64,000 nt of DNA from Neptunicoccus cionae. GTDB taxonomy: Bacteria; Pseudomonadota; Alphaproteobacteria; Rhodobacterales; Rhodobacteraceae. A program made the position numbers and the translations under genes. Positions within the stretch are counted from its first letter, which is position 1; each line of letters begins with the position of its first letter. This document shows positions 9,301 to 18,330 of the stretch, piece by piece. A model generated the notes under the pieces. It was not told the DNA's origin. It worked only from the letters and a program-made list of their open reading frames with translations, and made no database searches. The stretch spans positions 372,001 through 436,000 of the forward strand of contig NZ_BMKA01000001.1 of NCBI RefSeq assembly GCF_014643735.1, given 5' to 3'.

Positions 9301-10473
9301 TTATGCGGCGGGCATGGATTTTTCGATGATGCCAGCCCAGAGAGAGCAGCCAGCCGGAATGACTTCGTCGTTGAAGTTATATTCAGGGTGGTGGACCATC
9401 GCGCCTTCGCCGTTGCCCACAAGGATATAGGCGCCAGGGCGGGATTCCAGCATGAAGGCGAAATCCTCGCCGCCCATGGTGGGTTCCATATCAGTGTTGA
9501 CGTTATGGGCGCCGGCCACGTCTTTGGCCACATCGGCCATGAACTCGGTCTGGGCTTCGTGGTTTACCATCACCGGATAATTGCGCTGGTAGTTGACCTT
9601 GGCTGTGGCGCCAAAGGCTGCGGCTGTGTTTTCCGCGATGCGCTTGATTTGTTCTTCGGCCATATCCCGCATAGCAGGTGAAAGGGTGCGCACGGTGCCG
9701 CGCAGTTCTACCTTTTCAGGGATCACATTGAAGGCTTTGCTTTCGGTTTCAAAGCTGGTGACAGAGACCACTACGGATTCAAGCGGATCGGCCACCCGCG
9801 AGGCGATGGTTTGTAGGGCAATCACGATGTGAGAGGCGACCACAGTAGTGTCGATGCCGTCATTGGGTTTGGCGGCATGGGCACCTTTGCCGGTGACTTC
9901 GATTTCAATCAGATCGGCGGCGGCAAAGAAAGACCCCGGGCGGATGCCAAAGCTGCCAACGGGCAAGCCGGGCCAGTTGTGCATGCCGTAAACTTCCTGA
10001 ATGGCGAAGTCTTCCATGATGCCTTCCTCGACCATTTCACGGCCACCGCCACCGCCTTCTTCAGCGGGTTGGAAGATAACCACGGCAGTACCGTCAAAAT
10101 TGCGGGTTTCGCACAGGTATTGCGCTGCGCCGAGCAGCATGGCGGTGTGGCCGTCATGGCCACAAGCGTGCATCTTGCCTTCGGTTTTGGAGGCGTAATC
10201 AAGGCCCGTTGCTTCAAAAATCGGAAGCGCGTCCATATCGGCACGCAGGCCGATGACCTTGCCGGACGTGTTCTGTTTGCCTTTGATGACCGCCACAACG
10301 CCGGTCTGGCCGATGCCGGTCTTAACCTCGTCGCAGCCCCATTCCCGCAGTTTGTCCGCCACGATACCAGCGGTGCGGTGACAGTCGAATTGCAGTTCGG
10401 GGTGTTCGTGCAGATCGCGGCGGATCGCGGTGATTTCTGCGTGGGTTTCGGCGAACCTGTTGATCACGGGCAT
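9301..10473 (-). CDS. M20 amidohydrolase (hippurate hydrolase/IAA-amino acid hydrolase type)
   Basis: A 390-residue metallopeptidase-fold amidohydrolase that cleaves N-acyl amino acids. Visible family motifs are LRADMDALPI, ACGHDGHTAMLLG (metal-binding His/Asp) and QPAEEGGGGGREM (catalytic Glu), with a late metal-ligand segment GGEDFAFML. AAGGA lies 7 bases before the ATG. It is the second gene of an argE operon with a 10-base gap, divergent from a peptide-type ABC importer. The natural acyl group is unknown; hippurate, N-acetyl amino acids or similar conjugates are possible. Confidence 0.92.
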   Translation of the reverse strand: MPVINRFAETHAEITAIRRDLHEHPELQFDCHRTAGIVADKLREWGCDEVKTGIGQTGVVAVIKGKQNTSGKVIGLRADMDALPIFEATGLDYASKTEGKMHACGHDGHTAMLLGAAQYLCETRNFDGTAVVIFQPAEEGGGGGREMVEEGIMEDFAIQEVYGMHNWPGLPVGSFGIRPGSFFAAADLIEIEVTGKGAHAAKPNDGIDTTVVASHIVIALQTIASRVADPLESVVVSVTSFETESKAFNVIPEKVELRGTVRTLSPAMRDMAEEQIKRIAENTAAAFGATAKVNYQRNYPVMVNHEAQTEFMADVAKDVAGAHNVNTDMEPTMGGEDFAFMLESRPGAYILVGNGEGAMVHHPEYNFNDEVIPAGCSLWAGIIEKSMPAA

Positions 10474-10483
10474 GGTCTGTTCC

Positions 10484-11638
10484 TTATGAAAGTGCGTTGA
10501 TCAGGTCGCGCATGAACCGCGCTGCCTGATCGAGTTGGTCGATTGAGATATATTCATCCGCCTGATGGGCCTGTTCGATAGATCCCGGTCCGCAAATGAT
10601 TGTGGAGATGCCTTCAGCCTGAAAATGTCCGGCTTCCGTGCCGTAGCTGACCACATTGCTGGAGTTGTCCCCTGTCAGACGGCGGGCGAGGGCTTCTGCC
10701 TTGCCGTTCTTTTCAGGGGCCAGTCCGGGCATGTCGTACTGGCGCGTGATGCGGATTCCGGCCTCGGGGCGCACCGCTTTGATCTTGGCCTCAAGATTGG
10801 CAGCATAGGCGCGGTATTCGTTCGCGGCTTGTGAAACGTCAACGCCCGGGAGCAGGCGAAAGTCGTTGATAAAGCGGCAGGTCTTGGCGGTGATATTGCC
10901 AGCGGTTCCGCCGTTAATGATGCCCACATGATAGGTGGAGAAGGGGGGCTCGAATATACAGTCGGGGTCTTGGCTGGCAACGGCATCCGCGTTTTTGTGG
11001 TTGTGCCATTCCACCAGCGTGGCAGCCGTCATGATGGCAGAGACGCCTTTATGGGCCAGCGATGAATGAACTTCATAGCCGGTGACTTCGGTTTCAAAGC
11101 CGATGCCGCCCTTGTGCCCTGTGACCACTTTCATCAACGAGGGTTCCCCGACGATGCAAATATCCGCCTTTGGCATTTTGCCCGCCAGTTCCTTTACCAT
11201 CGGAATAACGCCTTCGCAGCCAACTTCTTCGTCATAGCTGAGGGCGAGTTGGATCGGTGTCTTCAGACCGGCGGCCAGCATTTGGGGCACATACGCCAGC
11301 GCTATGGCGAGGAAACCTTTCATATCGCAGCTGCCACGGCCAAACAGTTTGCCGTCTTTTTCAGTCAGGGCAAAAGGGTCTGTGGACCAATTCTGCCCTT
11401 CAACCGGCACCACATCCGTATGGCCGGACAGGATCACGCCGCCGGGGTCCATTGGGCCGATATGGGCGTAGAGGTTCGCCTTGTCGCCGGCTTCATTATA
11501 AACCCGCGTGCTCTCGACCCCGTGGGAGGTCAGGTAGTCTTCAACGAAAGAGATCAGTTCAAGATTGGAGCGTTGCGAGACTGTGTCAAACCCCACCAGC
11601 TTTTCGAGCATCTCGCGCGGTGTATAGGTGTCAGCCAT
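10484..11638 (-). CDS. argE: Acetylornithine deacetylase (ArgE-type M20 peptidase)
   Basis: A 384-residue M20/ArgE family hydrolase that removes the acetyl group of N-acetylornithine or a related N-acyl amino acid. Motifs are LSGHTDVVPV, GRGSCDMKGFLA and YDEEVGCEG (catalytic/metal residues), and a C-terminal GTEAGHFQ segment. First gene of a two-gene operon with the downstream amidohydrolase. Roseobacters often carry several ArgE-like paralogues, and the position next to an importer rather than arginine-biosynthesis genes allows a catabolic deacylase role. The family is certain, the substrate less so. Confidence 0.9.
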   Translation of the reverse strand: MADTYTPREMLEKLVGFDTVSQRSNLELISFVEDYLTSHGVESTRVYNEAGDKANLYAHIGPMDPGGVILSGHTDVVPVEGQNWSTDPFALTEKDGKLFGRGSCDMKGFLAIALAYVPQMLAAGLKTPIQLALSYDEEVGCEGVIPMVKELAGKMPKADICIVGEPSLMKVVTGHKGGIGFETEVTGYEVHSSLAHKGVSAIMTAATLVEWHNHKNADAVASQDPDCIFEPPFSTYHVGIINGGTAGNITAKTCRFINDFRLLPGVDVSQAANEYRAYAANLEAKIKAVRPEAGIRITRQYDMPGLAPEKNGKAEALARRLTGDNSSNVVSYGTEAGHFQAEGISTIICGPGSIEQAHQADEYISIDQLDQAARFMRDLINALS

Positions 11639-12023
11639 CTTTAAAGTATCCTGTTCGAAGTGGCCGGAGTTTGGAAAGACTGGGGCAGGGCGTCAAGCGC
11701 AAAACCGCGTGGCATTCCCTTGGGGCAAGTCATTGAGAAAGCAGGCTGTCTTTCGAAGTTTAAGAAAAAACGTTGTGTGATAGGAATTTATCGGTTTAGT
11801 CTTTGCCATGGTCTGTCAGCCGGAAACCGATTCCGGCGCCCACACGTATCAGGAGAAGCTGTTGCAAAACCTCTGTTTGGTTTGTTCCCCTCAAAGCGAT
11901 CAATCGAAACGACTGCCGGTTTTGGCAAATTCAGCCCCTGTGAGCTCTGCACCTTGCGCCGGAATGGCGCCGGATGAAGCAGATTCTAAGGCCTAAAACA
12001 CAACAATTGGGAGTTATGTAACT
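11639..12023. other. Divergent promoter region argE / ABC importer
   Basis: A 385-base gap between divergently oriented genes that must contain both promoters. It is AT-rich around 11755-11800. No reading frame with a plausible start, no terminator and no recognised riboswitch was found. GGGAG lies 10 bases before the 12024 start. Confidence 0.5.
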
Positions 12024-13727
12024 ATGAAATTTAAATCATTGACCGTTGGCAGCGTTCTTGCGCTGTCGATGGCGACTATGGGTCAGGCAGAGCGCGGCTC
12101 CGATGGCCATGTGAACGTCATTTACTGGCAGGCGCCGTCCATTCTGAACCCCTACCTTTCCGCAGGGACCAAGGACGTGGAAGCCTCTTCTTTGGTGGTC
12201 GAGCCTTTGGGCCGCTATGACCAGGACGGTGCGCTGGTGCCTTATCTGGTTGACGAAATTCCCACAGTTGCCAATGGCGGTGTGAGCGAGGATCTGACCT
12301 CTATCACGTGGAAGCTGAAGGAAGGGCTGAAATGGTCAGACGGCACGCCGGTGACATCTGCGGATGTAAAATTCACTGCTGATTACTGTATGCACCCTGA
12401 AGGGGGCTGCGCGCAGGCGTCGTTCTTTGACGGTGTTGTTTCGGTTGAAGAAATCGACGAGCTGACAACCAAAATCACCTTCAACCAACCAAAACCGAAC
12501 CCTTATGGTCCGTTCATGGGCGGCCAGTCTCCGGTTCTGCAAGCGGCGCAATTTGCTGATTGTCTCGGGGCGAAAGCACCTGAATGTACTGACGCGAACT
12601 TCAATCCTGTCGGCACTGGCCCGTTCCGCGTTAAGGATTTCCGTCCCAATGACGTGATCCAGATGGAGGCTAACCCACACTATCGTGATGCTGCGAAACC
12701 GGCATTTGCGACACTGACCCTGAAGGGTGGTGGTGATGCGGCTGCTGCGGGTCGTGCGGTGCTTGAAACCGGCGAGTTCGACTATGCCTGGAACCTGCAA
12801 CTTGCCCCTGACGTGATTGCCAAAATGGCAGAAGGCGGCAAGGGCAAGCCGATTGCAGCCTTTGGTTCGTTGGTGGAACGTCTGGAAATGAACCTGACTG
12901 ACCCATCGCCGGAACTGGATGCAGACACACGTGCAACCACCAAGGCACCGCACCCGATCCTGTCCGATCTGAAGGTGCGCAAGGCGCTTTCCATGGCGAT
13001 TGATCGCGAGTTGCTGGTAGAGGTCGGCTATGGTCAGGCCGGTCGCCCGACGTGTAACCTTGTGCCCGCGCCAAAGGTTTTCGCTTCGCCGAATACTGAT
13101 TGTATGACGCAGGACATCGAAGGGGCCAAAGCCCTTCTGGAAGAAGCCGGCTGGACGGATACCGACGGTGACGGCGTTCGCGACCGCGATGGCAAGAAAC
13201 TGGCTCTTTTGTACCAGACATCCACAAACGCTGTTCGTCAGGATTTTCAGGCGCTGATCAAACAGTGGTGGTCTGAAATCGGTGTTGAAACCGAACTGCG
13301 CAACATTGATGCGTCTGTGTTCTTTGGCGGTGATCCGGGGTCCCCTGATACCTTCCAGAAGTTCTATGCGGACGTGGAAATGTACGCCAACAACTTCAAC
13401 GGCACAGACCCGCAACAGTATCTTGCGGCCTACCGTTGTGGCGGCGAACCCAAGCCCGAGAGCCAGTGGCAGGGTGAAAACATCAACCGGTTCTGTGATC
13501 CGGCCTATGATGCGATGATCGACAAGCTGGCCAACACCGGCGATCTGAACGAGCGCGGCAAGCTTGGCATCCAGATGAACGAGATGCTGACCAAAGAGAC
13601 ATACACAATTGTGCCTTTGGTGGATCGTGGCCGCGTGTCTGCCCATTCCAACACATTGGGCGGCGTTGTGCTGAACACTTGGGACAGCGAGCTGTGGAAT
13701 GCAGCGGACTGGTACCGCACAGAGTAA
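12024..13727 (+). CDS. Peptide-type ABC importer substrate-binding protein
   Basis: A 567-residue extracytoplasmic solute-binding protein of family 5 (SBP_bac_5, DppA/OppA type). It begins with a Sec signal peptide (about residues 1-23, ending in QAE). The body shows the family signature LKWSDGTPVTSADVKF near residue 100, GTGPFRV, and a DLKVRKALSMAIDRELL segment. A DTDGDGVRD stretch resembles a calcium-loop motif. Such proteins deliver peptides, opines or other cationic/amino compounds to the permease. The two permease genes follow after a hairpin. Given the divergent argE/M20 pair, an N-acyl amino acid or small peptide is a reasonable guess, not shown. Confidence 0.93.
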   Translation: MKFKSLTVGSVLALSMATMGQAERGSDGHVNVIYWQAPSILNPYLSAGTKDVEASSLVVEPLGRYDQDGALVPYLVDEIPTVANGGVSEDLTSITWKLKEGLKWSDGTPVTSADVKFTADYCMHPEGGCAQASFFDGVVSVEEIDELTTKITFNQPKPNPYGPFMGGQSPVLQAAQFADCLGAKAPECTDANFNPVGTGPFRVKDFRPNDVIQMEANPHYRDAAKPAFATLTLKGGGDAAAAGRAVLETGEFDYAWNLQLAPDVIAKMAEGGKGKPIAAFGSLVERLEMNLTDPSPELDADTRATTKAPHPILSDLKVRKALSMAIDRELLVEVGYGQAGRPTCNLVPAPKVFASPNTDCMTQDIEGAKALLEEAGWTDTDGDGVRDRDGKKLALLYQTSTNAVRQDFQALIKQWWSEIGVETELRNIDASVFFGGDPGSPDTFQKFYADVEMYANNFNGTDPQQYLAAYRCGGEPKPESQWQGENINRFCDPAYDAMIDKLANTGDLNERGKLGIQMNEMLTKETYTIVPLVDRGRVSAHSNTLGGVVLNTWDSELWNAADWYRTE

Positions 13728-13738
13728 ACCGACTTATC

Positions 13739-13768
13739 GGCCCCGGACCTGACGGTTCGGGGCCTTTT
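13739..13768 (+). terminator. Intra-operon terminator/attenuator after the binding-protein gene
   Basis: GGCCCCGGACC pairs with GGTTCGGGGCC around a TGAC loop (11-bp stem, one wobble), followed by TTTT. It lies between the binding protein and permease genes of one operon, so it probably leaks and sets a higher dose of the binding protein. Confidence 0.82.
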
Positions 13769-13804
13769 CCGGTTGCACGCACAAAGACATAAACCGAGGC
13801 GTTC

Positions 13805-14842
13805 ATGCTCACATACACGATCCGTCGTCTGCTTTTTTCTATCCCGACCCTTCTGTTTATTTCTTTAATCATATTTTTGCTTCTTGAACTGGCGCCCGGT
13901 GATCCGATGGCGCAGGTGCCCCTGACGGTGCCCCCTGAAGTGAAACAAAAAATGCGCGAGGCGCTGGGCCTTGGAGAGCCGTTGCACGTGCGCTATGTCA
14001 AATGGCTGATCCAGTTCTTCTGGGTTGAACCGCAGGTCTTTGTCGATTGGCTGACACGGGACACATGGCTGTTCGGCTGGCTACCCGACACCGCCTTTTC
14101 CGAAGGAAAACTGCGCGTGATCAGCTGGCAGACACGTTCGCCTGTGATGGACATCGTGATCCAGCGTATTCCACAGACTTTGTGGGTGGTGGGGCTGGCC
14201 TATGTGGTCGGCATCCTGATTGCGCTGCCGATTGGTATCTATTCTGCTTACCGCCAATATTCGGTGTTCGATCAGGCGGGGACGTTTGTCACCATGATTG
14301 GTTTTTCCATCCCACCATTTTTCACAGGGCCGCTGCTGATTGTGGTTTTTGCTGTGGGTCTGGGTTGGTTTCCGTCGATCTATGACACCACACATGTGGT
14401 GCGGGACTGGGCGTCATTCAAAATCCAGCTTCAGCAGATGATCATGCCGGTGATGGTGCTGGCACTGCAAACCACGGCGCAGATCAGCCGGTTCATGCGT
14501 TCGTCCATGCTCGATAACCTCAATCAGGATTATGTGCGCACGGCGCGGGCCAAGGGGCTGAAGGAAAGCGTCGTTGTCATGGTGCACGTGCTGCGTAATT
14601 CCATGATCCCTGTTGTGACGGTGATTGCGCTGGGCATACCGTCGATCTTTGGTGGAGCGATCATCACGGAGAACGTGTTCAAGGTGAACGGGGTCGGGCA
14701 GTTGCTGCTGACTGCGCTTTTCGCCAACGATTTGCCGATGGTGCAGACCCTGACCTTTATCTTTGCGCTGCTGATTGTGGTGTTCAACCTGATCGCCGAT
14801 ATTCTCTACGGCCTGCTAGACCCGAGGATCCGATATGACTGA
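13805..14842 (+). CDS. ABC importer permease, DppB/OppB type
   Basis: A 345-residue inner-membrane permease. The N-terminal segment (RRLLFSIPTLLFISLIIFLL, first membrane helix) and the binding-protein-dependent transport domain are typical. The EAA loop is visible as DYVRTARAKGLKESVVV, which contacts the ATPase. It has an insertion of roughly 50 residues between the first helix and the transport domain (WLIQFFWVEPQVF region), as in long DppB-like members. GAGG precedes the start. The stop overlaps the next gene by 8 bases, implying coupled translation. Confidence 0.94.
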   Translation: MLTYTIRRLLFSIPTLLFISLIIFLLLELAPGDPMAQVPLTVPPEVKQKMREALGLGEPLHVRYVKWLIQFFWVEPQVFVDWLTRDTWLFGWLPDTAFSEGKLRVISWQTRSPVMDIVIQRIPQTLWVVGLAYVVGILIALPIGIYSAYRQYSVFDQAGTFVTMIGFSIPPFFTGPLLIVVFAVGLGWFPSIYDTTHVVRDWASFKIQLQQMIMPVMVLALQTTAQISRFMRSSMLDNLNQDYVRTARAKGLKESVVVMVHVLRNSMIPVVTVIALGIPSIFGGAIITENVFKVNGVGQLLLTALFANDLPMVQTLTFIFALLIVVFNLIADILYGLLDPRIRYD

Positions 14843-15800
14843 TCAATCCGCGACCCCGAAGTCATTCGAGCCGGTGCCAACAGCACCACCGCGCAGCCAG
14901 TGGGCCGATGTTTGGCGTCAGTTCCGCCGCCACAAGGGCGCATTGTTCGGCGGTGGCTTTCTGTTGTTCATTACACTTGCGGTGCTGATTGGTCCCTACC
15001 TGTGGACGGTCGATCCGCAAAAGCTGAACATCCGCTTCAAAGATATTCGCCCCATTTACACCGCGCTTTGGGACGGGGATGCGAAGGTGAACTGGGCGCA
15101 TCCGCTTGGCTCTGACAATCTGGGGCGCGATATTCTGGCGAACCTTTTGTCGGGTGGTCGCGCCTCTATGGCGGTGGGCTGGGCGGCTATGGTGATCTCG
15201 GTCGTGATCGGCACGGTGATCGGCGTGGTTGCGGGGTTCTTCAAACGGCTGGACGGGTTGTTCATGCGTTTCACCGATCTGGTGCTGTCCTTGCCGATCC
15301 TGCCCTTGCTGCTGGTGGCTGTGACCCTGTTCCGCCAGCCCCTGCGCAAGAATTTTGGACCGGAAACCGGTATGTTTATCCTGATCGTGGCGATTATCGG
15401 CATCACAAGCTGGATGCAAACCGCACGGATTGTGCGGGGCGAAGTGCTGGCGCTGAAGGAGCGGGAGTTTGTCCTTGCAGCCCGTTCTATCGGAACGAAG
15501 CCGTTCAAGATTATTACTCGTCACCTGCTGCCAAATGTGCTCTCGCCGATCATGGTGTCTGCCACGTTGGGGCTGGCTACCGCGATCATTACCGAAAGTG
15601 CGCTGTCGTTTCTTGGGGTCGGCTTTCCGTCGGATTTCCCGACTTGGGGCAAATTGCTTTCGGATGCGGTGCCACGGATGGAGGAGTTTCCTGAACGTGT
15701 CGTGCTGCCGGGGCTGATGATTTCTTTGACCGTGCTGTCGGTAAACTACATCGGTGACGGGTTACGGGACGCGCTCGATCCACGTATACGCGGGCGTTAG
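14835..15800 (+). CDS. ABC importer permease, DppC/OppC type
   Basis: A 321-residue second permease of the importer, with a cytoplasmic N-tail, one N-terminal helix (FGGGFLLFITLAVLIGPYL) and the transport domain. The GSDNLGRD motif and EAA loop EFVLAARSIGTKPFKII are characteristic of the DppC family. No ATPase gene follows: the operon ends here with the 23-nt tail motif 7 bases after the stop. The two ATPases must come from elsewhere, either from distant genes or shared with another importer such as the one at 32594-38078. Confidence 0.94.
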   Translation: MTDQSATPKSFEPVPTAPPRSQWADVWRQFRRHKGALFGGGFLLFITLAVLIGPYLWTVDPQKLNIRFKDIRPIYTALWDGDAKVNWAHPLGSDNLGRDILANLLSGGRASMAVGWAAMVISVVIGTVIGVVAGFFKRLDGLFMRFTDLVLSLPILPLLLVAVTLFRQPLRKNFGPETGMFILIVAIIGITSWMQTARIVRGEVLALKEREFVLAARSIGTKPFKIITRHLLPNVLSPIMVSATLGLATAIITESALSFLGVGFPSDFPTWGKLLSDAVPRMEEFPERVVLPGLMISLTVLSVNYIGDGLRDALDPRIRGR

Positions 15801-15806
15801 GGAACT

Positions 15807-15829
15807 GAGTATTTCAGGAACATTGAAGC
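15807..15829 (+). repeat. 23-nt tail motif, copy B
   Basis: GAGTATTT, CAGG, AACATTGAAGC, beginning 7 bases after the permease stop. It matches copies A (9243) and C (23798) at all 19 fixed positions. Confidence 0.75.
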
Positions 15830-15968
15830 GATCGGGTGCGTCACAATTTGATCATCATTTTTCCTGAAATCGTCCAATTGTGGTCCTTACGGCGCCGCCT
15901 TCCTCTGGGATATTTGTGTTGGATGCGGCCAATTCCGTGTCCAAACCTGTAGAGTTGAGGTGTATAAT

Positions 15969-16163
15969 ATGAGTAATTCTCCCCTACGTCTGGAAAGAGA
16001 GATGATGACCAGTGTTGTTGTCAGTGCTGCTGAAACGGCTTCGGAGCGTGTCTATGCGCTGGTTGGAAGCCCGATCCCTACGGTGATGACGCGGTTGCGT
16101 CACACGCCGCTGCGGTTTTCTCTTACGGCCCAGCCGGCGCGCAAAATTCGCGTTGCGGCCTGA
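15969..16163 (+). CDS. Small 64-residue orphan protein
   Basis: A short frame with an ATG preceded at 8 bases by TTGAGG and closed by its own strong terminator at 16192, which makes a real transcript likely. The product is rich in Ser, Ala, Arg and Val, ends in a basic segment (QPARKIRVAA), and has no membrane helix or cysteine. I do not recognise a family. It could be a small regulatory or stress protein, or the region could be a non-coding RNA with an incidental frame. Confidence 0.5.
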   Translation: MSNSPLRLEREMMTSVVVSAAETASERVYALVGSPIPTVMTRLRHTPLRFSLTAQPARKIRVAA

Positions 16164-16191
16164 CGCCAATCCAATCAATCATGCAACAGAG

Positions 16192-16214
16192 CGCGGGCCA
16201 ATCGGCCCGCGTTT
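16192..16214 (+). terminator. Terminator of the small-ORF transcript
   Basis: CGCGGGCC (16192-16199) pairs perfectly with GGCCCGCG (16204-16211) around AATC, then TTTGTCGTTT on the plus strand. It also separates this unit from the convergent transporter gene. Confidence 0.82.
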
Positions 16215-16220
16215 GTCGTT

Positions 16221-17159
16221 TCAGCCGCCCTTGTTTTTCAAAGCCCGCTCGCGTTGTGCGATGTAAAGCGTGGAGGCAACGATGATCGAAGCGCCCACCA
16301 GTGTCGGTCCGTCGATGGTTTCAGAGAAAAACATATACCCCGCAGTGCCAATGAAGACGAGCCGGAGGTAAGTGATCGGCGTCAACAGGGCAGCATCGGC
16401 GTAGCGATAGGCCTCTATGTCGGCAATGCCCCGAACGGAGCCGGTAATCACCAGCGCCGCAAGCGCAAACCACGTGAAGGTCACATCCGGCAGCGCAAAG
16501 ACAGGTGCCGCGATTGGTACGGATAACACGGCCATAATGGCTGTTGAGGACAGATAGGTCGACATCGGCCCGTCCGCATTGGCCAGATTGCGCGACATGG
16601 TAAGCGCCATCGCGAAAGTCAAAGAGCTGAGGATCGCCGTGATCAACCCGATTTCAAGTGCGTCCACGCCCGGTCTGAGGATTATCAGGACACCCGAAAA
16701 CCCTGCGAAAATCGCGCCGATCCGACGGGGGCCAATGGATTCCTTGTGGATGAATACAGCCAATACGGTGGCAAAGATCGGTGCGGTGAAGAACAGCACC
16801 GTGGTTGTGGCCAGCGGTACGGTGGCGATGGTGAAAAATCCGAAATGGGTGGACGCTGTGATCAACACACCCCGAATAATGTGGGCCATCGGCTGGGAGA
16901 AGCGTATCTTCTGCCGTATGCGCGAGGAAGCCCCCAGTATGGCGAGTAGCACCGCGACCGTCATCAGCCCCCGCATCAACACAACAACGCGGCTGTCCAG
17001 TTCGAGCGAGGCATAGCGGGCGGCGATCGTCATGGCCGATGACGATAGCACTGAAAGCATCATCCATTTCAAGCCGCGCCAGTTGTCTTTATCCTTTCCG
17101 GCAGACACCGGCATGGGGGATGGGCCGGGGCCGATAATAAAATTGTTGCGATTGCTCAT
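16221..17159 (-). CDS. EamA/DMT-family transporter
   Basis: A 312-residue inner-membrane protein with ten hydrophobic segments in two EamA repeats. The first half covers about 25-155, the second about 170-300 (GSVRGIADIEAYRYADAALL, then PITYLRLVFIGTAGY). Drug/metabolite transporters of this family export or exchange small metabolites; the substrate cannot be read from sequence. Monocistronic, convergent with the small ORF and divergent from hemF. Confidence 0.9.
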   Translation of the reverse strand: MSNRNNFIIGPGPSPMPVSAGKDKDNWRGLKWMMLSVLSSSAMTIAARYASLELDSRVVVLMRGLMTVAVLLAILGASSRIRQKIRFSQPMAHIIRGVLITASTHFGFFTIATVPLATTTVLFFTAPIFATVLAVFIHKESIGPRRIGAIFAGFSGVLIILRPGVDALEIGLITAILSSLTFAMALTMSRNLANADGPMSTYLSSTAIMAVLSVPIAAPVFALPDVTFTWFALAALVITGSVRGIADIEAYRYADAALLTPITYLRLVFIGTAGYMFFSETIDGPTLVGASIIVASTLYIAQRERALKNKGG

Positions 17160-17320
17160 AAATGGTCTTTCGGTTCTTCGGGCTTTTCCTGATCTGGATC
17201 AAGGCACGCCGGATGCCATCGTCGTAAAGCCGCTGTGACAGACCTAGACTCTTGGCGCGAGGGGTGCAATGACCTCTGGCCAGAGACTGCGGGTTGGCTG
17301 GACTGGAAGGATGCACAAGA

Positions 17321-18199
17321 ATGGCAATGGAAGAGAACAAGATACGGGCCGCAAACTGGTTTTCCGCGCTCAGAGACGAGATCGTTGCCGCGTTTGAAAA
17401 GCTGGAAGACACGCAGGGAAGCGGGCCCTTCGCAAGCCAGCCTGCGGGGCGGTTTGAGCTGCGCGAAACAGAGCGGGACGGTGGTAAAGGTGGCGGCGGG
17501 CTGATGTCCGTAATGCGGGGCGGTCGGGTGTTTGAAAAGGTCGGGGTGAATATCTCGAGCGTACATGGCCAGCTTGGCGAGCGGGCGCAGATGGCAATGG
17601 CCTCGCGTCCGGGAATGGCAGGAATGGCGGAAGATCCGTCGTTCTGGGCTTCGGGGATTTCGCTGGTGGCGCATATGCAAAACCCGCAAACTCCGGCGGT
17701 TCATATGAACACGCGGATGTTCTGGACGCCGCATGGCTGGTGGTTCGGGGGCGGGGCGGACCTGAACCCTTGTCTGGAATATACCGAGGACACCGCGTCC
17801 TTTCACGACGCTTTGAAAGCGCGCTGTGATCTTCACGATGCGGGCTATTATCCGCGCTTTAAGGAATGGGCGGACCGGTATTTCTATATCCCCCACCGCA
17901 AACGGGCGCGGGGTGTGGGTGGCATCTTTTACGACGATCTGAATACCGGCGACTGGGAGGCGGATTTTGCCTTTACGCAAGACGTAGGCCGCGCGTTCCT
18001 AGAAGCATTCCTGCCGGTGACAGAAAAGCGGCGCAATGACGGGTGGTCTGATGCCGACAAAGAGGCGCAACTGGTTCATCGCGGGCTATATGCGGAATAT
18101 AACCTCGTTTATGATCGGGGCACGAAATTCGGTCTGGAAACGGGTCACGATCCTGACGCGGTTTTGATGAGCCTGCCGCCTTTGGCCAAATGGATCTGA
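17321..18199 (+). CDS. hemF: Oxygen-dependent coproporphyrinogen III oxidase
   Basis: Decarboxylates coproporphyrinogen III to protoporphyrinogen IX in heme and chlorophyll synthesis, using O2. The 292-residue product carries the family signatures FGGGADLNPCLEY, HFHDALKARCD-like FHDALKARCDLHD, and KRARGVGGIFYDDL. The ATG at 17321 follows GGAAGG at 10 bases; an upstream in-frame TTG at 17294 would add nine non-conserved residues. Length agrees with the family (about 300). Confidence 0.96.
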   Translation: MAMEENKIRAANWFSALRDEIVAAFEKLEDTQGSGPFASQPAGRFELRETERDGGKGGGGLMSVMRGGRVFEKVGVNISSVHGQLGERAQMAMASRPGMAGMAEDPSFWASGISLVAHMQNPQTPAVHMNTRMFWTPHGWWFGGGADLNPCLEYTEDTASFHDALKARCDLHDAGYYPRFKEWADRYFYIPHRKRARGVGGIFYDDLNTGDWEADFAFTQDVGRAFLEAFLPVTEKRRNDGWSDADKEAQLVHRGLYAEYNLVYDRGTKFGLETGHDPDAVLMSLPPLAKWI

Positions 18200-18330
18200 T
18201 CCCTTAAACTTGCGGCGCTGCTGACAGGTGGCGTCCGCAGGATTTGGATATTTGAACCAAAAAGAGCTGGGCGCCGCCTTTCTGGCTGCGGGGACTTTAA
18301 CCGCTGCCGGTTTCGCCCTATGTCTTTGCC

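Noticed and set aside
12336-13646. 436-residue antisense frame opposite the binding protein
   Set aside because: Composition is that of a shadow frame, opposite a well-supported gene.
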